Position numbers and translations under genes: made by a program | Notes under the pieces: generated by a model | The model's database searches: none | What the model saw: only the letters and a program-made list of their open reading frames with translations | Told to the model about the DNA's origin: nothing | Part shown: positions 54,954 through 64,000 of the stretch, piece by piece | Position numbering within the stretch: position 1 is the stretch's first letter | Layout of the letters: every line of letters starts with the position of its first letter | Source: Suillus spraguei | Lineage: Eukaryota > Basidiomycota > Agaricomycetes > Boletales > Suillaceae | DNA: 64,000 nucleotides | NCBI GenBank assembly: GCA_016800925.1 | Contig: JABCPU010000043.1 | Location: 212,926 to 276,925, forward strand | Direction: 5' to 3'

Positions 54954-57900
54954 ATGAAGATAGGTAGATGCACCCCATTGCAAAAATCCCACAGGGTAGA
55001 AGCAAGGGGCAGCAAGGGTAGAAAGATTTGGGTCAAGGTCCCACTTGCAAGCACAAGACGACGAGCCTACAGGTCCATGCCTCACTCTCCCCCAGAATCA
55101 CCAACACTTCAGCCTGTTCAGGCACCACCTCCTTGGGATGACTTTCCTGACAATACTTACGAGCAAGACCAAGGCTCATTTGAGCCATTGCAACTCCCAA
55201 AAACCATGGCAAGTTCATGTTAAATGTTGGAGTGTCATTCAAACTATAGCTCAATATAAAAAATGCAGAGTCAAAATGACTACCTCAGGCAATGGCTGCC
55301 AAGGCAGGAATCATATCTGCATCACCTCCTGGATCGAGAAGCTCCACCAGAAGACAGGAGATGCATCATCTGCCACCAGGATGGGGTCTACAAATGTCAA
55401 GATTGTCTTGGCGAGCCTCTCTATTGCACGGGCTGTTGCAGGAGTCAACATCGTTGCAATCCTTTCCACTGGATCAGTCAATGGAATGGTCAATTCTTCG
55501 AGCGGAGTTGTCTCGCTCATGTGGGACTCACCATACACCTCGGGCATGATGGCAAGCAATGTCCGGTGCTCACAGATAGGTGGGATTTGTTTGAAGGAGA
55601 TGAACCTGAAGACCAGCTTGAGCCCGAAGATCTTCCGTCTGTGTCGGGACCTGAGTTCCAGCCGAAGGAAAACACCATGGTCATCGTTGACAAGTCCGGA
55701 GTTCACCGCCTCGAGGTTCGCTGCTGCGATTGTCCAAATGCCATGAGTCCGGACATTCAAATGTTTCGGCATGGATTTTTCCCTGCATCGTTTAACAGGC
55801 CGAAGACCGTGTTTACCTTCGGAGTGCTGGATGATTTTCTATTGGACAACCTTGAATGCGGCACCTCCGCAATGAACTATTACAGTAAGCTCCGGCGAAT
55901 GACCTCGAGCATGTTTCCACACCTTGTTCCGGTAATGCTATTTGTGCTTCATCTAAAGGACATGATGTTGACACAGGCCGTGGAAAGGATCGATACAGAG
56001 AGCTCATGAGAGTCGCTCGACAGTGGAGGCAGTTGAAGACCATGAAATGGCATGGCTATGGCCATCGTTCTGACATCCCGAACGCAGGAGATCTTGCATT
56101 ATTTTGCCCGGCATGTCCTCAGCCTGGGATTAATGTATCTTTGTCAGGGGATGAATCACTTGATGAGTGAGTCATGTTCAATACCGAAGTGAACTCGGCG
56201 ATGATAAGAACTCCAAGCTGGAAATACACCCGGTCATTTGTGATGGACGGAAATTTCAAAGCTGAACACCTGCATCCCATTAATCCCCTCGATGAAGTTT
56301 GGCTTTCAGATGGGCTTGGATTCATGGTCGGAAAGGACAGGTATAACATGCATCTTGCGGAGGCTGCTGACACGGTGGAAAAATCGAGCTGCAACAATCA
56401 CCGGGCGGTCAATCAAGCAAATGCGGCGCGGCACAAGCTCGAGTCCACAGGAATCGGGGGAGTTGCCTGCGCCCGGCATGGGTGCTTTGTCCCTCACTCG
56501 ATGGTTGATTTTCAGAAAGGGGAAAGGCAAGCCAAACATGCCATTCAACATTCACTAGTTGACCATGCATCATTTGCAGACAAATGAACATGGACTATGC
56601 CCTTTGTGAGGCTGCCCAGCACAACATGGAAGGCATTACCAGGGCTGTCACCTTCTATGACATTAATTGTCAATACAACAAGCACTTTCGTGTTCGGGTG
56701 GATCGAAGCCGATACCTTGACATGGTACCGGAACTGACCATCATTCCTGGAATCGGTTTGTGGCATGTGCATGGACATCAGGACAGTTGCTATGTCCGAT
56801 ATGCTTCGAATTTTATTGAAGGCATTGGCCGGATTGATGGAGAGATCATGGAGACCCTATGGGCGCGTCTCAACCTGATTTCCCCTGCCGCTCGGGGAAT
56901 GTCATCCCCGCACCGAAAGGAATGTCTTGATTATCAGATGAACGATTCCAATTTCTGCAAGATGATCCGCATGAAAAGGACTCTTTGCCGGAAATACAAG
57001 CTGGCGAAGAATGGCATCGCCGAAAGTGGCAAGGCTTTCGACAGACTTGATGAAGCTGCACCCGGCAATTTAAAGACACAATGGTTAGCCAGCGAGATGG
57101 TCGCTCAGTCCAAGAGAATCAGGGATCCTGCGGCGATGGATTTATATGAAATCAATATCAAGAAGGGTAAGTTAACATTCTTTGTCTCCGTGGAGCTCCG
57201 CATTCATTTTTCACTTAGCACCAAGCAAAAAGGAGATCGAGCTTAGACTACTAGAAGCGGGTAATGCCCGTCATGCAGCACCCTCTCGCAGATCTGTGGC
57301 AACATGGATATCCATTGGGTTGGCAATTGAAGAGGCTCAAATTGCATTGCTCATCGAGGTCCGCAGAATTGGAAGACGATCGACGGAGACACAGAGATTA
57401 GATATCGCCCGGCAACGCGATCGTATTCAAGGCCAGATAGATGAATTCACTCGGTCTGCTCTTACGCATCTGGGAGAGGGATTTGATGCAGATGACGATC
57501 CTGACGACTTGAACATAGATATTCTTGACGATATCGATGATGACCCGGCGGATTTCACCGAGACATCTGATGCATGGACAAACTCCCCTGAGCTCACCAT
57601 AATTCCATTGCCATCAAACCTCGGGGTTGAACATTGCAGACGCTGTATGGCAGAGGATCTGATTCCGTTGGAGATGTCCCTTCGTGAAGGGCAGGCCAAT
57701 GATGCCCTGCACAATCTCCGCATTCACTTGTGCAACAAGGCTATCCTGTTCCGAACAACAGTTAGGCAAGCCAAATCTCAAGCCCTAAAAACTCGAGCGT
57801 GGTCCCAGGTGACATCAGTGCAGCAGGCAGTATCCCTACATGCCAGTATATATACAAAAACCAGGAAGCAAATGATACAACTTGAGCCGGGGCCAGACCA

Positions 57901-58386
57901 GCTTCAGAAATACAAACCCCTGCTTCGCGAGCAGCTCAAAATCAGCACTGCCATCGGCGATCCAAACGCCCGAGGTCAGCGAAATGAGTCCCTCGCTTGG
58001 TTCTGGTCAGTGGAAGTCGACATGGAGGGTCCAGAAAATTCGTGGAATGAGGAATGTGAGTTCGGGCATGCTTGATATATTACGTGGTGAGCTGACAGGA
58101 CCCATCCCAAGTTTACCGAGTTCATTGGCTTCGGGCAAAGGCACTACGGGATCGATGGATGGAAGAAATATCATTGGTGCAATCAGAGATGGATTGGACG
58201 TGCAACTTTTTCTTGTGGAAGGCAACCACATGGGGTGCCCGGATGCAGGAATCATTGTTGAAACAACTTCCGGGTCATGCATGCTATGCCGGAAGGCAGT
58301 CTCAAATGTATTCCTTACTAGCTCAGGATGCACAGGCAGCATTTCAAGACCTGCAGCCCTCGTTGATCGATGGTGCACATGAATGA
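54954..58386 (+). CDS. KDZ (Kyakuja-Dileera-Zisupton) transposase with CxC2 cluster
   Basis: Exons: about 54954-55208, 55269-55931, 55988-56166, 56209-56526, 56580-57166, 57219-58055, 58112-58386, about 1040 residues. Introns at 55209-55268 and 56527-56579 are GC-AG with GCAAGT/GCAAGC donors; joining them restores SQNDYLRQW and GERQMNMDY. Exon 2 has the CxC2-type cluster (CIIC, CQDC, CTGC, then PFHWI). The catalytic region follows: DGNFKAEHLHP, CNNHRAVNQAN, FYDINCQYNKHF, VHGHQDSC and IGRIDGEIMETLW. The C-terminal third is helical with an acidic insert (about 57480-57560), then REGQANDAL, YRVHWLRAKA and WKATTWGARM. No stop or shift was found, so it could be active. It cuts and moves the element by acting on its ends. 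The N-terminus is uncertain: the first exon may begin further upstream. Confidence 0.88.
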
Positions 58387-58557
58387 ATTTGTTTTGCTGA
58401 TGAAACGCATATTTGACACCCAAACATTGAGTCCCGGGAATTGTCCGGGTCAGCCCATGTCGGAGTTTGAATTTCTAATCCATCCATCAGTGACTCATAT
58501 CATCAGCTCTTTACTATCTGTCAGTGTCATTCCCAGCGTCACACTCTTGCATTAGCC

Positions 58558-59360
58558 ATGCCTGAAACTCCTGCATCCACATCTGGCACTCCAAATACTG
58601 GACATCACTGGCAACCCATGAAGCTGAACCTTCAAGATATTTCTTGTACTTTGAATATGGCTGCATCGCGCATCCGCGCATGTATCTCTCAATATCAGAT
58701 GGAGGCTGCTAACAACCCTCCCTCTTCTGCCCGGATCATGTACTTTAAAGCCGGGGTGCAATGGGAAATCAATGTAAGTGACTGATGACCGGATGACCGG
58801 CTGACTTTTTTGGGCAATGCTGAGATTTCCAACAGACATTTGTTACGCCACTCCTGCAGTACTCAGCTGCAAGGAACATCGTTTCTGTTGTTCCAAGCCC
58901 CGTCGCTCATGTCCTGACATTGTATCCCATGCTCACCTGGAACACTGTTCCAGACCACATCTTTTCATCCCACCTGTGTCAGTTTGATGATGTCGCAGCT
59001 CCGGGACATCCATCCCGGATTATTCCCAGCTATGATACTCCATGGTGGATGGGACACACCGAAATTCCGAATGAACCATGGCAATGGGGTCAGATCATGA
59101 GGTCCTGTGTCGTTCACTACCAGCATTGGATGGTAAATGGAGTTGAGGATGATGGCTTGGTTCTTCCTGAGGAGGTAAATGACTCATCAGGCCCATCAGT
59201 GATGGGACTTAAGATGATTCGAGCACGCCTGGTAGCATTGATGGAGGAGCAAGATGAGGGTATCCATGAGAAGATGGCAGAGGTGAAGATGTACACTGAC
59301 ATGCTACAGAGATTGAAGAGAGGCAGGGGAGTGGAGTCCTCTTCACTGTGTTTAGATTAG
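58558..59360 (+). CDS. KDZ gene E, unknown protein (copy #2)
   Basis: Exons 58558-58773 and 58836-59360, giving 246 residues. N-terminus MPETPASTSG, a helical segment with ISCTLNMAASRIRACISQY, a Trp/Pro-rich centre and a C-terminal coiled coil with a basic end. Near-identical to copy #1. It follows the transposase by about 170 bp on the same strand. No family recognised; an accessory role in transposition or in binding the transposase is only a guess. Confidence 0.65.
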
Positions 59361-61460
59361 AATGGTCTTCATTTCATACATGATGTAAAATATTTTATTC
59401 CGTCCAAATGATTGTCTTGACTCCCGAATATTTTGTTCCGGATTTTGAGGACTGGATGTCAAGATCCGGGTGTAGAGTCCTAAATCCCAAATGCTGAGTG
59501 GCGAATGCCTGAGTGCAATGGTACTTAGAGTTTGGGACTTAATTCATGGGACTCGACTTCCAATGGCAAGATTGCCTCACATATTTCTGAGTGGCGAGTC
59601 ACGAATCTTAGGTACCGAACCCCGAACCCCACAATTGTGGACTACCGGTTTTCATGGTTTGGGGTTCAGCAATCAAGGGTCGAGACGAAATAGATATCTG
59701 TGCGACAGTGCGGGGTTCGGCAGTCAACATATGTGGATCAATAACTTTCACATTATTCTGAGTGCCGAGTCCCGAGTTCCGGGTCCCGGGCCTCGGCAGT
59801 CGGCGTTCGGCACTTCACATGTGTGCATCCATATCATTCACAATGTTGTGAGTCCCGAGTCCCGAGTCCCGGCTGCCGGAGTTCGGGGTTCGGCACCCAA
59901 CATGTGTGGATTATTCTGAGTGCCGAGTGCCGAGTTCCGGGTCCCGGGGCTCGGCAGTCGGCGTTCGGGACTTAACATGTGTGCATCAATATCATTCACA
60001 ATGTTGTGTGTCCCGAGTCCCGAGTTCCGGCTGCCGGGGTTCGGGGTTAGGCACTTTACATATGGGAATCACTATCTTTCACAATGTTGTGAGTCCCGAG
60101 TTCCGGCTGCCGGAGTTCGGGGTTCGGCACTCAACATGTGTGGATTATTCTGAGTGCCGAGTGCCGAGTTCCGGGTGCCGGGCTCGGCAGTCGGCGTTCG
60201 GCACTTAACATGTGTGCATCAATATCATTCACAATGTTGTGTGTCCCGAGTTCCGGCTGCCGGAGTTCGGGGTTCGGCACTCAACATGTGTGGATTATTC
60301 TGAGTGCCGAGTGCCGAGTTCCGGGTGCCGGACTCGGCAGTCGGCGTTCGGCACTTAACATGTGTGCATCAATATCATTCACAATGTTGTGAGTCCCGAG
60401 TTCCGGCTGCCGGAGTTCGGGGTTCGGCACTCAACATGTGTGGATTATTCTGAGTGCCGAGTGCCGAGTTCCGGGTGCCGGACCTCGGCAGTCGGCGTTC
60501 GGGACTTAACATGTGTGCATCAATATCATTCACAATGTTGTGTGTCCCGAGTCCCGAGTTCCGGCTGCCGGGTTCGGGGTTAGGCACTTTACATATGGGA
60601 ATCACTATCTTTCACAATGTTGTGAGTCCCGAGTTCCGGCTGCCGGAGTTCGGGGTTCGGCACTCAACATGTGTGGATTGTTGTGAGTGCCGAGTGCCGA
60701 GTTCCGGGTGCCGGGGCTCGGCAGTCGGCGTTCGGCACTTAACATGTGTGCATCAATATCATTCACAATGTTGTGTGTCCCGAGTCCCGAGTTCCGGCTG
60801 CCAGGGTTCCGGGTTCGCCACTTGATATGTGGGAATCAGTATCTTTCACAGGGTTCGGCATTCGGCGTTCGGCACTTTACATGTAGGAATCAATATCTTT
60901 CTCGTTCTTCTGAGTCCCAAGTTCCGACCGCTGGCTGCCGGGCTCGGAGTTCGGCCCTCAACATGTGTGGATCAATGACTTGCACATTATTCTGAGTCCC
61001 GAGTCCCGAGTCCCGGCTGCCGGGATTTGGAGTTCGTCATTTATGATATGTGAATTCACATCTTTCACATTGTTCTGAGTCCCGAGTCCCGAGCTCCGGC
61101 TGCCTGAGTTTGGGATTTGGCACTCACTATATGTGAATTCATATTTTTCACATTGGTGTCAGTCCTGAGTCCCGAGTGCCGGCTGCCGGTGTTCGGTGTT
61201 CGGCAGTCACAATGTGTGGATCAAAGTCTGTTGCCTCACACTTTCCTGAGTCCCGAGCGTGAAGCCTGAATTCGGACTATCGATCATTGAGTCCCTAATT
61301 TCGAGGATCGAGTCCCGAGTCCCGAGATACACAGAGTTAGGGACTCAATTCATGGAACTCGACTTCCGACTTGAGTTCCAGAACTGTTGATGCTCTAATT
61401 GGTACATGGTATTCGTGTGTTGCTACTAACATGGGTCACAACTCTGTCAACTTCTTTGAT
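59361..61460. repeat. KDZ#2 right minisatellite region
   Basis: From about 59720 to 61240, composite units of about 152 bp made of two 76-bp halves; GTGTGGATTATTCTGAGTGC starts recur at about 59901, 60134, 60286 and 60438. Hairpin word GTGCCG...CGGCAC in nearly every unit. CG-richer than the equivalent region of copy #1. No gene is seen. Confidence 0.75.
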
Positions 61461-61463
61461 CTT

Positions 61464-62770
61464 TCACACCGTGCTTAGTATGTGGCCTTCGACCATAGCC
61501 CATCCACATGAGGGAACCCCGGCATAAATGTGCACAGAATCCCTCATATACCATGCCCAAGCAATCCGATCCCCTTCCCCTCCATCAACACCATGTCTCA
61601 CAATTCTTCCCGAAAATGCAATCATACAGCCGGAATCATACCTGAATTCCAGCTGAAGGCTTGGCATACTCATCCGAGCATTAGAATAGTTCCCCACGGT
61701 GGTGAGAATATCGAAGCATTCAGGAATCGATAAATGGTCTCGATGATTGGGGGTTTCCCGATTGGAAATGATGGAGAGGCTGTTAAACACGGATGCCCAG
61801 TACTGCAGGGTCTCTGGCATCTGTGGCAGTTCCTTGCTCACTGCCTTATCTCCGAGGTGTGACAAGGCTCGTAACCCTGCAAAATACTGCTGAGGATGCA
61901 TGACCCTGAGTGCCGCCGATGCGATGGCTGCCGGCCTTGCAATAGCTTTCAGGATATTCTCGGAGGAGGGTCCCTTCAATGATGCGGATACCTCCGGATC
62001 TGACAGATTCTATGGGATTGGTGAGTTTGACTCCAGAAATCACCATCTCATCACATCCTACCTCGTGGCCCTGTTGAAACCATGCCGGAGATAAATTGAT
62101 GCATCCGGGAGTTGACCCAACATTTTCCGAGCCCTGTTTGAACCATTCTTGATTATATCGCCAATTGCCATCAGCCTTTACACTTTTTTCGAGGCTTGGA
62201 CCCAGCAAATCGGTGGCCGCCCTGATTTCCTTCTGTAGGTACCATTTGATATTCAATATCCATTGAGTAACAATCTACACATTACGCACCTGGGTGGTCT
62301 CGGTCAGGGCGTCCGGAAGGTACCATGCGATGATGGTACCGGAAACATCGATAATTGTGGCAGGTTTGTCCACCACCTTTGTGCCCTCATGGCCAGGAGG
62401 ACACCTCTCAAGCAACTTCTCCTCTTTCTCCTCATTATGCCCAGTGTTCTTTGGGGATATCAATTTGCTATATCTTGCAATATCAATCTGTATCTTAACT
62501 ATCATGAAGGAATTTGAATGATCAAACACATTTTCAACATCTGCAGGAAGACCCACTGGGATTTTTATATGCCTTTATGAGTACATCAGCCAAGCGATCG
62601 CACGCCATCACCAGATCAGTGTCCAGGTTCGGAGAAGGTATAACCGGTTCTCCTCCAGTCTTCTCTGCATTGAATTTTTGCTCGGTATATGCCCCTGCTT
62701 CATGAGTGATGGCCAGGGCCCAAGTGCGCCAGATTTTTATGTCACAAGTGGACATGGAAGAAGTGTTCAT
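61464..62770 (-). CDS. TET/JBP-family 2-oxoglutarate/Fe(II) dioxygenase (gene F)
   Basis: Minus strand from ATG 62770, four or so exons. N-terminal part: DIKIWRTWALAITHEAG, then LPADVENVFDHSNSF. Middle: NWRYNQEWF, INLSPAWFQQGHE. Catalytic part (61979-61464): SIISNRETPNHRDHL with the HxD iron ligands at 61745-61737, a spacing of about 48 residues to the distal His in RHGVDGG (61595-61593), and Arg in GDRIAWAWYMRD (61568) for 2-oxoglutarate. This fits the fungal TET/JBP family, which oxidises 5-methylcytosine in DNA; in Agaricomycetes these genes are known to travel with KDZ elements. A run of five A near 62565, shared by both copies, shifts the frame by one base between two N-terminal parts unless an unusual intron is used. 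The catalytic core itself is intact. Confidence 0.8.
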
Positions 62771-63480
62771 GTTGCAAGTTGATATTGGGAAATCAGACGC
62801 TGAATGCTGGATGTCCAGACTTTGGTGTTAAAGGGGGTGGAGATAGCGAGGATCAGATAAGGGAACCTTGGATGATGTTGGCTTTCAAAGCTGTATTATC
62901 ATCCATTGCTCAATGAAATACCAGATGATTGGAAGTGTGCTGGATATCTGATATTCATTTGTCCAGACCCGGGTTCGGAACTCCGGAACTTGGTATGCTT
63001 CACTCAAATTTCGGGGGTCGGAACTGGGTGTCTCGTATTGACTGAATTATGTGTCGAGACCCGGGTCTCGGAACTCGGAACTTGGTATGCTTCATCTGAT
63101 TTTCGGGGTCAGAACTGGGTGTCTTGTAGGGCAACACAAGCCTCGCACCCCGCTTTCCACATTCTACAAGATAACCTAAGCGCCATAAAGGCCATTTCAA
63201 GACATCACTTGCTGCTCCTGGAACTTGGTATGCTTCACTCAAATTTGGGGGTCGGAACTGGGTGTCTCTTATTGACTGAATTATGTGTCGAGACCCGGGT
63301 CTCGGAACTCGGAACTTGGTATGCTTCATTGATTTTCGGGGGTCGGAGCTGGGTGTCTTGTAGGGCAACACAAGCCTCGCACCCCAGTTTCCACATTCTA
63401 CAAGACAACCTAAGCATCACAAAAGGCCATGTCAAGACAGCACCTGCTGCTCCGGGAACTCAGTAACTGTGATTTATTAC
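62771..63480. repeat. TET upstream region and 235-bp tandem repeat (KDZ#2)
   Basis: About 180 bp upstream of gene F without features, then two and a half units of GAGACCCGGGTCTCGG with AACTTGGTATGCTTCA (about 62970, 63056, 63292), as in copy #1. The palindromic GAGACCCGGGTCTC at each unit start is notable. Confidence 0.6.
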
Positions 63481-63538
63481 CTCCTCTGATTCAGATGATA
63501 TGCAACTCCCTCAGCTCCGTCATGTCTACCATTATCAT

Positions 63539-64000
63539 ACACATGGGCCACCCGTCTATATTTTATACCACCCTCGGCCACCCGTCTAATATAATATACT
63601 GTACAACACCCTCGGCCCACCCGTCTAATAAATATTTATATAACACTCTCGGCTCACCCGTCTAATACCCGTCTAATTTAATATGTGTCTGGGCCACCCG
63701 TGTATGTGATAACAAGTACCCTTCACATACCTGTCTATTTGATACACATCTACCTTGATACACCCATCTACATGATATCCAACTACCTCGGCCCATCCGT
63801 CTACGGAATATTCATGTACATCGGCCCACTCATCTACTCTACATATTCCTTGCATGGGCCCACCCGCTGTCATCGGGAATAATTCCTCCGGCCCATCCGT
63901 CATCAACGAGGATATTTCTACCATGGGCCCATGGTCCGCTGGCCCGTATCATACGGATATTATGCACGTCCGTTCACTCGTATAATACGGAGATAGTTCA
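63539..64000 (-). repeat. KDZ#2 right subterminal repeats and TIR (cut by window end)
   Basis: About 12 GGCCCACCCGTC-like words up to 63940, then the inverse of the left TIR: the reverse complement of the end reads TGAACTATCTCCGTATTATACG, with CATAATATCC and ACGGGCCAGCGGA in the same order as at 45815-45880. Several words have lost one C (GGCCACCC). Confidence 0.82.

Larger units (their letters stand above)
45801..64000 (+). mobile_element. KDZ DNA transposon with TET/JBP cargo, copy #2 (near complete)
   Basis: At least 18.2 kb, in the same orientation as KDZ#1, starting AGCCCCTTCAG at 45801 inside gypsy#3 gag. All six genes are present, with subterminal repeats and minisatellites on both sides. 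The right TIR is cut by the window edge; comparing with the left TIR, about 10 more bases are expected. The left flanking 8-mer is ACAAACTG, predicted to recur right of the element. Single-base losses in G/C runs shift several frames. Confidence 0.87.

Overview
The window reads as a transposon-packed, heterochromatin-like stretch of an Agaricomycete (mushroom-forming basidiomycete) genome. Supporting signs are short GT-AG introns of about 48-60 nt, KDZ transposases with a CxC2 cysteine cluster, a fungal TET/JBP dioxygenase, chromodomain Ty3/gypsy elements and a polyporopepsin-type aspartic protease. Nothing looks bacterial. No rRNA, tRNA or CRISPR was seen. Most genes here belong to mobile elements; the only plausible host gene with an unbroken frame is the aspartic protease at 38.4-39.9 kb.

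Layout. 1-1.97 kb: a TCCG-rich stretch and a fragment of a cysteine-cluster protein. 1.97-4.67 kb: a gag-only LTR element (family X). 4.73-27.9 kb: one Ty1/copia reverse transcriptase gene (minus strand) cut into three pieces by two clean insertions: gypsy#1 (4918-12232, 5-bp duplication CCATG) and a 15.0-kb KDZ DNA transposon, KDZ#1 (12743-27774, 8-bp duplication GTTCAAGG). 27906-35167: gypsy#2, plus strand, with mismatched LTRs. 35.3-44.4 kb: pogo and Myb/SANT-like pseudogenes, a hAT-like relic, a minisatellite, the aspartic protease, a pair of 31-bp inverted repeats and two family-X LTRs in inverted orientation. 44407-45800: the start of gypsy#3, whose gag is interrupted by a second KDZ copy, KDZ#2 (45801 to beyond 64000).

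The KDZ element is the main system. From outside in it has imperfect TIRs, about a dozen GACGGGTGGGCC-like subterminal repeats at each end in opposite orientation, and hairpin-bearing 76-78-bp minisatellites on both flanks. Between them lie six genes: A (minus, cysteine-cluster regulator-like), B (plus, acidic repeat protein), C (minus, unknown family), D (plus, KDZ transposase with two GC-AG introns), E (plus, unknown) and F (minus, TET/JBP 5-methylcytosine dioxygenase). A mobile element thus carries an enzyme able to oxidise methylated DNA, the mark fungi place on transposons. KDZ#1 has lost most of C and about 460 bp of the transposase. KDZ#2 keeps all six genes but carries scattered one-base losses.

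Methylation history seems to be written in the sequence. In gypsy#1, KDZ#1 and a pogo relic, most nonsense codons seen are CGA to TGA, and KDZ#1 differs from KDZ#2 largely by CpG to TpG/CpA changes, including a stop in its own TET gene. Two gypsy copies about 18 kb apart in opposite orientation share an essentially identical tract of about 1.7 kb, pointing to gene conversion or template switching.
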